The notes under the pieces: model-generated
The model's input: only the letters and a program-made list of their open reading frames with translations
The model's database searches: none
What the model was told of the DNA's origin: nothing
Assembly: GCF_018320785.1 (NCBI RefSeq)
Contig: NC_054885.1
Span: forward strand, 9,126,921 to 9,190,920
DNA: 64,000 nucleotides
Origin: Cheilinus undulatus
Lineage: Eukaryota; Chordata; Actinopteri; Labriformes; Labridae
Direction: 5' to 3'
Program-made: the position numbers and the translations under genes
In this document: positions 45,201-55,129 of the stretch, piece by piece
Layout of the letters: each line of letters starts with the position of its first letter
How positions within the stretch are numbered: the stretch's first letter is position 1

Positions 45201-47850
45201 AAAAATGGGTTAAAAGTGATGAACAAACATGACAAATGCGGCAAAAAGTGGCAAAACAAAATCAGAAATGGGCGAAAATAGGTAAAGTGGCCAAACAATG
45301 GGTTGAAATGGCCAAAAACCTGTTGAAAGTGGCAAAATAGTGGCAAAAATGGGTTAAATGTTGTAAAAAGATGGTAAATATGGGTTAAAAGTGATTTTTT
45401 AAAAAGGGCAAAATTGGGCCAGAAAGTGGGCAAATAAAGGCAAAAGTGGGCAAAAAGGTGGCATAAATGGGTTGAAGTGTCAGGAAGGTGGCAAATTAAA
45501 TCACAAGTGGCAGAAAAGTGGCACAAAAGGGTTGAATTTGCTATAAGGTGGTGAAAAGGGGTTAAAAGTGATGGTAAACATGGCAAAAAAAAAATGGCCA
45601 AACAATAGCAAAATTGGGTGAAAAGTGGCAAAAAAGTAGCAAAAATGTGTCAACTATAGTAATAAGAAGTGGCAAAAATGCAAAAATGCAAAAAAAAAAA
45701 AAAATAAGAAGAAAAGCAGGAAAATGGTTTGTCAAAAGAAGTGGCAAAAATGGGAAGAAAAAATAGTTAACTTGGTTAAAAGTAGCATGAATTAATAATT
45801 TCAACACCAATTTCAACCCAGTAATAGCTCGCCATGCTTTTCAGCTCTTAATGAGGTAACTGTTAGCCAGGATGCAAGAACTAATGCTACTGATCCAACA
45901 CACATACACTGATATCATCAATAAATCACAGCTGGGGAGGTCCATCTCTGGGGTTTTTCTCTGTGATCTGTGGGCAGGCCTGGTTACAGTATTTACCACA
46001 AAGTTGTAGTAATAACATATGGTACAAATTCCCACCGCACACCTAGACTTAATAATAACTTATTTGCCTTAAGGCACACTATTTGAGAACCACTGCTCTA
46101 TTGGATTAATATCTGGGCTTTGACTCGGCCTCTCCAGAACATTCACCTTGTTGTCTTTGAGATCATGTTGTGTAGCTTCCACTTTATGCTTTGGGTCATT
46201 GTCTCACTGGAAAATGAAAATTTTGCAGCTTTCGTTTTGCCCTGTACCTGAACAAGCCTTACATGAACGACTGCTAAGAAGCATCCCGCAGCATGATGCT
46301 GCTACCACTGTGATCCACAGTGAGGATGGTGTGCTTGTGGTGACGTGCAGTGATTAAGCACCATTTTGATCTCATCAGATCAAAAAACTTTCGGTGGACT
46401 CTATTCCAGTTCGTCTTCAACCATAGCTTTCCCTTTGCCTCTCCCATAAAGCTTTGACTGGTGAAAACCCGGCCAACAGATGTTATATGCAGAGTCTCTC
46501 CCATCTCAGCTGCTGAAGCTTGTAACTCCTTCAGAGTAGTCAGAGGTGTCGTCTTTTACTAGTCTCCTTCTTTCACAGTCACTCAGTTTGTGAGGGTGGA
46601 CTGACACTTTAAAGTAAATGGATGAACAGAGGGGCAAACAATAGTCCTTTGAACACACTTTAATTTAAAGGATAAATAACGGGACAAACTGAAGTCCTTT
46701 GAACTAACTCAAGGGTTAATGGATGAATTGAGGAATAAACTTAAAGGTCACATATTTTATCCTTTTAAGGCAAGTTTATATTGTTCTCAGAGATCCCCTA
46801 AACATGCCTGTGAAGTCTGGTGCTGAAAAAACACTCCGTTACAGGACTGTTGTATGCCAACAAACCCCTCTGTTTCAGCCCTGCTCAGAACGAGCTGTTT
46901 CTGTGTGTGTGGCTTTAAAATCTTACACACTTAGACATCAAACATCCGCTGTGATTGTCTCTTAGTCCTTTAAACTCCATTATCTTACTTATACATATTT
47001 CTGATATTTACAGATATCAGTAAGTACTCACTGGTAAACTAAACTGTAATATAATATCAATCTTGTGTGTTTGTTCTCTGCAGGAAAAAAGGAACCCCAG
47101 CTGAGGATGGTGCTCTTGGGAAAAACTGGATGTGGAAAAAGTGCTTCAGGAAACACCATCCTAGGGGCAAAATGTTTTGCATCAAAACCCTCTTCATCGT
47201 CAGTGACACAAGAATGCTGCAAAGAGACGAGACACCTTGGTGACCAGGATCTGACTGTTGTTGATACTCCTGGCCTGTTCAACACCAAAAAAGACAAGAA
47301 GGACACGATGAAGGAGATCATTAGGTTCCTCATATCGATCGCCCCAGGCCCTCATGCATTCCTGTGGGTGATGAAGCCAGACAGCTTCACAAGAGAAGCC
47401 AAAGATTCAATGGAAATGTTCAAGAAAGTCTTCAAACCAGCCAGAAAGTACACCATCATCCTGTTTACCCATAAAACAGAAGAGGAGGTGAAGGTCTTTA
47501 TTAAAAGGAACAAATATGTGGAGAAGTTCATCAAACAGTGCAGAGGTTACCACGTTTTTGACAACTCCCACCCTGATGATGACGAAGTTTTGAAACTTGT
47601 GGAGAAGATCAACAACATGGTGCAGAAAAACGGAAAGCCCTACTGCAGCAGCCTGTTAGGAAAAGCCATGGCCGCCATAGAGGAGCTGAAAAAACAGCCT
47701 GAGGCACAAGCAGCAGAGGATCCTGAAAAGTGGGCCCTAATGCGTTTTGAGAAATACATCGATGAAGGCATAAAGTTCCTAGAGGGGAAGGTTCCCTTCC
47801 TTAAGGAGTTCCTTGATATCCTGGTTAAGGTGGCTGAAAAATACACCTAA
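42233..47850 (+). CDS. GIMAP-family (AIG1-type) GTPase, gene B
   Basis: Proposed two coding exons: 42233-42251 (MDNAKT plus one base) and 47084-47850, joining in phase into 786 nt, 261 residues. AIG1 GTPase domain: G1 GKTGCGKS at 19-26 (intact P-loop), followed by ASGNTILG; G3 DTPGL at 67-71; conserved box APGPHAFLWVM at 93-103; a G4-position FTHKTEE at 134-140 instead of the commoner TRKE/TRGD. A Lys/Glu-rich helical C-terminus ends PFLKEFLDILVKVAEKYT, amphipathic, with no membrane segment. GIMAPs are vertebrate GTPases of immune cells that assemble on membranes. The TATA box and donor support exon 1. Intron 1 (4.8 kb) holds several transposons. The terminal exon is nearly duplicated at 63.1 kb. 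Confidence 0.82.
42970..43390. mobile_element. non-autonomous element with GGGGCATAGCTAGG ends
   Basis: Left end about CAGGGGCATAGCTAGGGATT; right end CCCCTGCGCTACGCCCATG, which on the reverse strand begins CATGGGCGTAGCGCAGGGG. Interior AT-rich, non-coding. Lies in intron 1 of GIMAP gene B. Confidence 0.5.
44130..44880. repeat. GGTTC/GAACC-rich dispersed repeat
   Basis: Many GGTTCAGAACC, GTTCTGG and CCAGAACC words and a terminal GTCAGTGTGAAAGGCC give strong inverted symmetry. Probably a non-autonomous DNA element; borders uncertain. Short frames on the plus strand look spurious. Confidence 0.4.
44996..46095. mobile_element. complete hAT-like non-autonomous element, 1.1 kb, perfect 8-bp target duplication
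   Basis: Starts CAGTGGTTTTCAAACTTTTT; ends TTTGAGAACCACTG. The octamer CTCTATTG is repeated exactly at 44988-44995 and 46096-46103. Its body contains the whole minisatellite-family segment (45115-45990), so that segment was either nested in it or carried by it. It is inserted in a Tc1 relic. Confidence 0.85.
45170..45780 (-). repeat. minisatellite array inside the hAT-like element
   Basis: Purine-rich GGCAAAAATGGGTTAAAAGT and GGCAAAAAGTGGCAAAA-type words. The part from 45474 on is duplicated at 61490-61800 with a different poly-A length. Confidence 0.85.
46104..46620 (-). mobile_element. Tc1 transposase relic left of the GIMAP terminal exon
   Basis: The minus strand reads in pieces RKFFDLMRSKWCLITARHHK, and the plus strand has GGGTCATTGTCTCACTGGAA and AGCATGATGCTGCTACCACT. 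These are diagnostic Tc1 words (QDNDPKH and S-IMLRDA regions reversed). Stops throughout. A homologous relic lies to the right of the exon at 47.9 kb. Confidence 0.75.
46740..46935 (+). repeat. dispersed repeat, partial
   Basis: CCTTTTAAGGCAAGTTTATA...CCTCTGTTTCAGCCCTGCTC matches 49840-49980 (CCCTTTAAGACAAGTTTATT...CCTCTGTTTCATCCCTGCTG). The element at 49.8-50.3 kb is the longer copy. Confidence 0.55.
47084..47850 (+). CDS. GIMAP gene B, terminal exon
   Basis: Acceptor TTTGTTCTCTGCAG ends at 47083. The exon encodes the whole GTPase domain and stops at TAA 47848-47850. The open frame extends back to a GTG at 47065 across the acceptor, which is not a real start. A possible polyadenylation AATAAA lies near 48747. 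Confidence 0.92.
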
Positions 47851-47899
47851 GATTCACAGTGACTGAGCGAGCTAGAGATCAAACCCCCGACCATCATCA

Positions 47900-48420
47900 T
47901 GCTAAGAGCTGACAGACTCGGGCTTTCCCTTTGCAACAGTTGTTGTGTGCAGAGTCTTCCATCTGAGCTGCTGAAGCTTGTAACTCCTTCTGAGTTGTGA
48001 TAGGTGTTTTGGAGGCCTCTCTCACTAGCCTCCTTCTTAGACGGTCACTCAGTTTGTGAGGACAGCCTCATCCAGGCACATGTGCCATATTCCTTCCATT
48101 TCTTGATGATGGATTTAACTGATCTACAGGGGATGTTGAATACCTGGGATTTTTTTTGTATCCATCCCCTGACTTGTACTTTCCAGTAACTTTTCTCAGA
48201 GTGTTCTTTTGTCTTTATGGGGCAATGGTAGCCAGGAATTCTGATCAACAAGTGACTGGACCTTATCGACACAAATGTCTTTATGCTACAATCACTTGAG
48301 AGACATTCACTGCGCTCAGGTGATTTTCCAGCAGGGTTTCCATAGGTGTTGCAAGCTGTTTGGACCACGTTTGTTTTCCTGTCATTCATTTGTAAAACCA
48401 TCCAGCAGTTGGCGCCATCG
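47900..48420 (-). mobile_element. Tc1 transposase N-terminal relic right of the GIMAP terminal exon
   Basis: Minus-strand frame 48401-48045 contains GWIQKKSQVFNIPCRSVKSI followed by IKKWKEYGTCAWM, the paired-type DNA-binding helix of Tc1 transposases. Left part (47940-48060) matches 46475-46600. Confidence 0.8.
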
Positions 48421-49250
48421 AGACTCTGTCAGAGAGTTTCAGTCTGACTGATTTATGGTTCATGGGTAGATCTGACCCCACAAGGATTGTCTGTATGATT
48501 TGTTGCACTGACACTGGAAGCTTTGAGTTATTACAGTCAGATTTTATTTTTGCTTCTTTGTTGGGATTAAGGGAATCTTTGTATGCTTTCTCTGCTAGTA
48601 AGTGATTCTAAAATGTCTGCAAACTTGAGGTCAAACCCAGTGGGTTTGTCTTTTCCTGGATCACCATCCTCTTCTTCATGTGTTTTTATCACTGATTTTT
48701 AACATTCACTGTGAATCACGTTTTCTGATTATGAGAGCTCATATAAATAAAGTAAAGGCTGAGAAATGGATCTGTGTGATGCTCATGACTGAACCACACA
48801 TTCAGTTTTCATTAAATATTCATATGCACAGTGGTTTCTTTGGGGGGGTTTTGAGACTATGGTGGGTGGGTGGGGAATGTTGTAAATTGTAAAGTTAAAT
48901 GCATCAATCATGTACAATTTGAGAGCAAAATTAATCCTTGAGGGACCAGAATTTCAGCACTAGACAGACTCTAAGATGCTGTTTGGCTACAAACTCTGTT
49001 ATCTCTAATGAAGAACATCCAATACACAGAGAAAAGCACTGATTCTATTCAGGTATGTGTCATCACATACAGAGAGCTGTAATCGTTCCGTTTAAACACA
49101 CTGGTATCTCTGAATCCATCCAACATTACTCAGAAACAGAATATGCTGGGCCACTGAAAACTCAGAGAAATAAGCCCCGCCCATTTGTGATTTATTGGTG
49201 ATCTCAGTAAATCTGCTGGATGAGTAGCAATGGTGCTGGCTGCTTTTGTA
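48420..49250. other. downstream of GIMAP gene B, nothing recognised
   Basis: Mixed-composition DNA with an AATAAA near 48747 that might serve gene B. No gene-like feature. Confidence 0.4.
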
Positions 49251-49319
49251 AAGTATGTCAGGCTATCACTGGGTTTTAATGTTAAGAATATTTATTTGTG
49301 GTCATTTTTATGCCTCTCT

Positions 49320-49835
49320 CAACCCACTTAAGACAAATTTCAGCTCCTTCTCACCACTTTTTCTGCACATAGTAGCCACTTTTAAACCATTTTTGCCACT
49401 TTCTAACTCCTTCTCATCACTTTTCCTGCCCTTTTGCCTCTTTTGAACCCTTATGCCACTTTTAACCAGTTTTTGCACAGTTTAACCCATTTTTGTTCTA
49501 AGAATTAACCCAGCTGCTTCACTTTTGAACCCCTTTCACTATTTTTTACCATTTCCAATTTTTGCATCTTTCTTTGCTCCTGTCAGCCACTTTTGCCACT
49601 TTAAAAAAATATTTCCTGTTACTTAATTTCTGCCACTTTCGACCCATTTTCACCCATTTTTAACCATCTTTCACAAATTTTCTGCACATTTATTGGACTT
49701 TAAACCAATTTACCTCACTTTTTGACCCATTTCATCCCTTTTAAACTTTTTCAATTCTTTTCTGATTCAATTCTTTGAACAGTCTATTTTGCTCATTTTT
49801 ACCCTTTTTTTGCAACCTTTTCAAGGTGACAGGTT
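49320..49835 (+). repeat. pyrimidine-rich minisatellite array
   Basis: TTTTTGCCACTTTCTAACTC-type words, plus orientation. It begins after a partial end module near 49190-49270 (reverse of the ATCATCAATAAATCA type). Confidence 0.78.
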
Positions 49836-50345
49836 TTACCCCTTTAAGACAAGTTTATTTTGGTCTCAGAGGTTCTCAAAACATGCATGTTAAGTTTGTT
49901 GCTTAAAAACATTCCAATATTGGATTTTTACATGAAAAATCCCTCTGTTTCATCCCTGCTGTTTCTGTGTTTCTGGCTTTAAATGTTACTGAACTGTCTG
50001 ACTCTGCCCCTGACTCCGCCCCTCTCAGGAAATGGATGTCGGCTTAATGAATGTGGCTCTCCTAATCCTCTATTCAGCTGGCAGTAGAAAGGAGGATCAG
50101 GAGAAGAGGGTGGGACTTTCTTCCAAGCGGGGAGGCCCAACCGAACCTGGGGGCGGTGCTAACTCCACACATGACATCAAAGTCTTAGAACAGCTTGATT
50201 CAGCACACATTTACTGGAAGGTTGAGAAAGAGAGGGAGGGAGGGAATGGATTTTTCTGTTACTTGAGAGGATTGAGGACAGGCCAGAGTACATTATTTGA
50301 AAAAAACAAAAAAACCCTGAAGAAGTAATTTTGCATATGTCCCCT
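49836..50345. mobile_element. non-autonomous element with CCCCTTTAA ends
   Basis: Starts ACCCCTTTAAGACAAGTT and ends TTTTGCATATGTCCCCTTTA, a very common fish repeat end. It splits the minisatellite, which continues on both sides. An open frame at 50032-50328 is inside it and looks incidental. Confidence 0.5.
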
Positions 50346-50510
50346 TTAACCCCTTTTCACCCCTTTTCTCCCTATTTCTTCCACTTTTCGACCCATTTTA
50401 TCACTTCTTTTACCGTTTTCATTACTTCACTGCCTATTGTTGCCCCTTTTTGACACTTTTCAGCCATTTTTTAAAACCATTTTAAACCCATATTACCACT
50501 TTATAACACC
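50346..50510 (+). repeat. pyrimidine-rich minisatellite, short continuation
   Basis: CCCCTTTTCACCCCTTTTCT-type words that continue the 49.3-49.8 kb array. Confidence 0.7.
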
Positions 50511-50564
50511 TTTTTTCATGCAACAAATTACCTTCTGGCTGTTTCTGATTTTAGTATGAGACAA

Positions 50565-51665
50565 AAAAGTGGTGGTAGGTGGGTGTGGGTGGAGTATGGG
50601 GTGAAAACATGCAAAAGAAAAGAGCAATAGGATGCAAAAATGGATTGGAAATAGCAAAAATTGTGAAAGAGGTTCACAAAGACATGACAAAAAAGTGCAG
50701 AAAGTGGCAAAAATGGGTTGTAAGGGGAGGAAATGTGGTCAAAAGCACAAGAAGAGCAAAAATTGATTAAAAATTAACAGTTGAAAAAGAGAAAATAAGT
50801 GGTAAAAATGCAGTACAAGGGTTAAAAGCATGGGGTAAAAAAGAGCAAAAGAGGCAAAAAAATGGATTAGAAATGGCAAAAAAAGAGAAAGAGTTGCTTA
50901 AATGGGTTAAAGGTGGTAAAAAAGAAAAATGGAAAAGTGGCACGAAAAGGTTAAAAGTGGCAATAATGGGAAGAAACATCAAAAATGAGTTAAAGGGAGC
51001 ATAAAAATGGCAAAAATGGGTGAAAAGCGACCAAAATGTTTAACAAGTGGCAACACTGGGTTAAAAGTGTCATAAAATTTACAAAACATGCTCAAAAATC
51101 AGCAAAAATGTACACTGGCAAAATTGATTTTAAAGTTGCAACAAGAAACTGCAAAAATAGGCAAGAAGTGGTTAAAATGGGGTGGATGGATCAGAAATGA
51201 ATAAAATGGAGGAAGTGTTACATAAATGAATTAACACTGGTGAAAACTGGTAGTGGGTGGGGGTGGAGTATGGGGTGAAAACATGCAAAAATAGCAATAG
51301 GACACAAAAATGGGTTAGAAATTGCGCAAATTGTGGAAAAGGTTCACAAAGACGTGGCAAAAAGGTGCAGAAAGTGGCAAAAATGGGTTGTAAGGGGAGA
51401 AAATGTGGTCAAAAGCACACAAGAAGAGCGGAAATGGATTAAGAACAGTTGAAAAACAACAAATAAGTGGTAAAAAAAATGGGGTAGAAGGGGTAAAAAC
51501 ATGAAAAAAGTGCATAAGAGGCAAAAATGGATTACAAATGGCAAAAAAATGAGGAAGAGTTGCTTAAATTAAAGGTGGTAAAAAAAAAGTGGCAACAAAA
51601 ACTGCAAAAATGGGCAAAAAAATGGTTAAAATGGGGTACAAGGAGTAAAAACATGCAAAAAGAGC
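50565..51665 (-). repeat. purine-rich minisatellite with 674-bp higher-order repeat
   Basis: GGCAAAAATGGGTTGTAAGG-type words. A block starting GTGGGTGGAGTATGGGGTGA at about 50584 recurs at about 51258, with the same internal order of variants (GGTTCACAAAGAC, GTGGTCAAAAGCACA). The two blocks are long near-copies, so the array has a higher-order unit. It is inverted relative to 49.3-50.5 kb. Confidence 0.85.
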
Positions 51666-51669
51666 ATAA

Positions 51670-53000
51670 TAAGAGCCAAAGACATGTCCTCCCACAAGTC
51701 CTTGCTCTGGAAGCAGTAAAAGTGCTAAACCACAGTTAGTGTATGTCTTTAAAGCAGGCCGGCTGTGAATCTGATGGTGAAGTCAGTAACAGAGCTGAAC
51801 TGGCTTTCCTGAGTTTCTTTTACCAGCATGCTGATTGAGACGTTACACCTCATTCCTTAAAAAGAAAAAAAAAAACGCAGCCTAAACCTGCACAGACATT
51901 AACAGGTAACTTCTAAACAGCTCTTCCTAAAGGTCAGACATTAAAACATGGGGCTGCACATTTTTATACCCGCGAGGTTTTTTTTTTAGCTTATAAAGAG
52001 CATGCACAAGCAGATGTGACATTGCCAAATACTTCATTGTAGATCTTCCTCCTTTTCTTTGTATATCCTTCCTTCTCGGCCTGCTTTTAGATTTAAAAAA
52101 AATCAACATTTCTTGTCATTGTGTGCAGATGACTCACAAATCTACTGTGCTACAAAAACAGAAAATGTGCATGCTATGCTGTGCTGATTCATATCCTGCA
52201 TGGATACGGATCATTTTAAGAGGAAAATGAAAACCACTGTTTAGTAAATCTGAACTCTTGGATAGCAGTGGCAGTGCTCTTGGCTCAGCAGCCTCCTATG
52301 GTCGCCTTTCTGTCAGAAATCTGGTTTGCGCTGGCTCGTTCAAATTTATCAACAGATCGACTCAGGTGTCAAGACCAGCCTTTTTCAGTTTGAGTTCTAT
52401 GGAAGTTTCAGAGAAACATTATTAAAGCTTTACTTGGATAACCAGTTAGGCATGTTTTGTGTGACACAAGGATATATGTGGGTGTAATAAGCTTCCTAAG
52501 AACCAGACAATTAAAGATTACACAACACTCCTGTTCTCATGTGTGATGAAGTCAGTTTTAACTGTGAAGGAAAGACTTTGTACGTGCTCAGACTGAGTCA
52601 GTGTGACACGCAGTAAACAGAGGCATGATGCTGCAGGACAAACAAAGCAGCTATAGAACTGAAAGTAGAAGAAGAATTCACAGCGGGCCCGCAGCAACTA
52701 ATCCGAAGAATCTAGAAGATTCCCAGAGTGCTGGGCTGGTTTTAGGGCGGTGAGGGCTGAAGTACTGTGACAGAAGGATGCTCTCGCTATGGATGAGTGC
52801 AAAATAATTATTTGAGAACCGTTTCACTGCAACCAACGGGTTTGATAGGGAGGTCAGCCCTGACACGTCTAACAGAAAACCAAAGTTTATTCTGTAATTA
52901 TGTTTGGTTCTCAATGTTTAATAAAGCAGAGAGAATCATAAAGAGACAAAGATGGGTAATGACTAGGGCAAAGTTGTAAGGCAGAAGTAGATTTGATCAG
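51670..53000. other. intergenic stretch, nothing recognised
   Basis: Contains a minus-strand open frame at 52914-52678 with no family features. Otherwise mixed sequence with short A runs. I see no gene. Confidence 0.4.
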
Positions 53001-53249
53001 AGCTGATGAGGTCAAACAAGCTTAGTTTTTCTTATCATAACAAACACAAAGAACAACTTGAACATGCTGGAGAAAACCCAACATCAATTCAGCCACAGCC
53101 CTTGAGAATGGTGAGAAAATATCCTCCCTTTAGTCTGTGCACAAGACAAGCTTGTGGTGTGGCTCTGCTCTGAAACAGCGGTCCAGTTCAGAGTAAACTG
53201 CTGCAGTCCTACAGTGACATCCAAGCTAACAGCTGACGGTGGACAATGA

Positions 53250-53345
53250 TCAGAAAAGAGAATGAAACAGACGGGGAGTAGAGCAACAACACTTTTTCTG
53301 TCACGGAAAGCTTTCAGTGTTGCTCTCTGCACCTGTTTGAATTAA
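53250..53345 (-). pseudogene. RecQ-like helicase motif-I region remnant
   Basis: The minus strand reads FKQVQRATLKAFRDRKSVVA followed by LLP, then diverges where GFGKS would be expected. A second shorter remnant (LLKQEERATLKAF) is at about 53725-53685. This resembles the region before and at Walker A of multicopy fish RecQ-like helicases. From motif memory only. Confidence 0.35.
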
Positions 53346-53967
53346 GACACATCATCCAGTCCAGACAAAAGCGCTGCTGCAGCTCAGTCCAAGCTAATGA
53401 CTGCACTAGCAGGCCTTGTATACAACCACACTAACCCTTTCCCTGTAACTTTCACATACTCATGCCAAGGCAGGTTGGCAGAAAGATTTCCATGTTGGTT
53501 TCATCACTAACTGTAATGAAGAAATGCTGGGCATTTCTGAAAATAGTGCTGGTCTGGCTAAGGCTAAGCTGACCGCTCCACTAGCAGCCATTATATACAG
53601 GCATTCACACAACAAGAAACCCTTTCCCCTTTAACTATCACACACTCATGCTGAAGCGGGTTGGCAGAAGAGCGAGAAAGCTTTTAGTGTTGCTCTCTCC
53701 TCTTGCTTTAATAAAGAAATGCCTGGTTTTGACACAAGTGCTGCTGTGACCAATTCAGAGCTAATCGCTCCAGTAGCAGCCATTGTATGCAAGCTTTCAC
53801 ACAAGAAACCCTTTCCCTTAACTATCACATAGTCGTGTTGAAGCAGGTCAGCAGAAGAGTGAAAACTTCTTTCCCGACATGGAAAGCTTATCGGGTCGTT
53901 TTGAGTCTTTATTTCATACGGAAACGTGGCCCAGTTCTAGTAAAACAGACAAGAAGTCTAGAATGCT

Positions 53968-54365
53968 AAGGGCGCTTTCATATTAGGCCCAGTTGTTTTG
54001 GACCACATTCTGTGATTCCTTCCCCTCCCCCTTCCCCCGCTGGCTTGCTTTCACACTAGCAACATCAAACCGTGCCCGGGCCCACTTACGTACTTACTCA
54101 GTCGAAAACAGCAGGTGGCAGTATGCATGTAGCTGGTTTACAACCCCGCCAAGGAGTAGAAAGAAGAAGAAGCTACCATGGCAACCACTTGGGTCATGAC
54201 CTGAGCGAAGATTGGTTTTGTTTTAACCTGGCAAATAGTCCATCCTTCAGCCATGGATGATTTAAAATAACTTTTTAAGATGCCAGCAACTTCGCTCTTC
54301 ATATTCATGACTTCAGACTTTGGGCTTAAGTGCACTCAGATCTGGGACAGTGTGAAAGCACCCTT
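53968..54365. mobile_element. non-autonomous inverted-repeat element in the 190-bp family
   Basis: Left AAGGGCGCTTTCATATTAGG; right end on the reverse strand AAGGGTGCTTTCACACTGTC. The homologous position at about 35178 has no such insertion, so the borders are supported by an empty site. Confidence 0.75.
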
Positions 54366-54529
54366 AAGCTATCTCTGAGGTACTTCAGCAGTGGAGGCAG
54401 CCATTACCAAAGGCTTTCAGTACAACTAAACCTAACTCTGTATGGCAGAGTCACTCAACCCTGCTCAACCAAAGAGCTGAATTGTTGAAAAATACATTTG
54501 CAAGACCCACAATCTGGTGGTGAAAAGTG

Positions 54530-55125
54530 GCAATTAAAATAAATTAAAGGTGGCAAAAAATGGTCAAAAAGAGGCAAACACTGGGAGAAAAGTGGCAAAA
54601 ATGGGTTAAAGGTGACCAAATAATGATTTTAAAGTTGCAAAAAATTAGTGAAATTTGGTTAAAATGGGCAAAATCAGAAAAAAGGTGGGGAAAATGGGCA
54701 ACAAGTGGCGTTTAATTGCAAAAGGCAGCTTAAATGGATGAGAAGAGGCAAAAAGGGGCAAAAAAAGCGCAAAAAAGAAGGATAAAAGCGTCAAAAAGGT
54801 AGAAAAGTGACAAAAATAAGTGGCAAAAATGGGCTTTAAGTGGCAAACACAAAAGTTGCTAAAAAGAACAGCAAGAGGGAAAAATTAGGGGGAAAAAATG
54901 AATTACAGGTGGCAAAAAAATGTCCAAAAGTGGCAGAAAAATGAGTGAAAAGTGATTATAATGAGCAAAAAAACAGAAAAAAAAGGTGGGATATTTGGGC
55001 AAAAAGCATGAAAGAGTGGCAAAATGGAATTTAGGCAGCTTAAATGGGCGAAAAGTGGCAAAAAAAGGTGACAAAAGGGGCAAAAAATTGCAAAAAGCTG
55101 GATAAAAGTGTTAACAATGGGCTGA
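54530..55125 (-). repeat. purine-rich minisatellite array
   Basis: GGCAAAAATGGGTTAAAGGT, AGTGGCAAAAATGGGC-type words, same family as 45.2 and 50.6 kb. Confidence 0.85.
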
Positions 55126-55129
55126 AGTA

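Larger units (their letters stand above)
53040..54480. repeat. 190-bp repeat family, locus 2, at least three tandem units
   Basis: Blocks such as CGCTCCAGTAGCAGCCATTG, CTTTCCCTTAACTATCACAT and AAGCAGGTCAGCAGAAGAG recur near 53360-53470, 53570-53680 and 53760-53870 in tandem. The order matches locus 1 at 35.0-35.4 kb. The minus strand carries helicase-like remnants. Confidence 0.75.

Noticed and set aside
47065..47083. GIMAP start at the GTG codon 47065
   Set aside because: It lies in the polypyrimidine tract/acceptor; the phase-matched ATG exon at 42233 explains the N-terminus.
47028..47333. 101-codon minus-strand frame, and its copy at 63039-63344
   Set aside because: Antisense shadow of the GIMAP P-loop exon.
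50032..50328. 98-codon plus-strand frame MDVGLMNVALLILYSAGSRK...
   Set aside because: Lies within a common CCCCTTTAA-ended repeat and is not supported by splice or family features.
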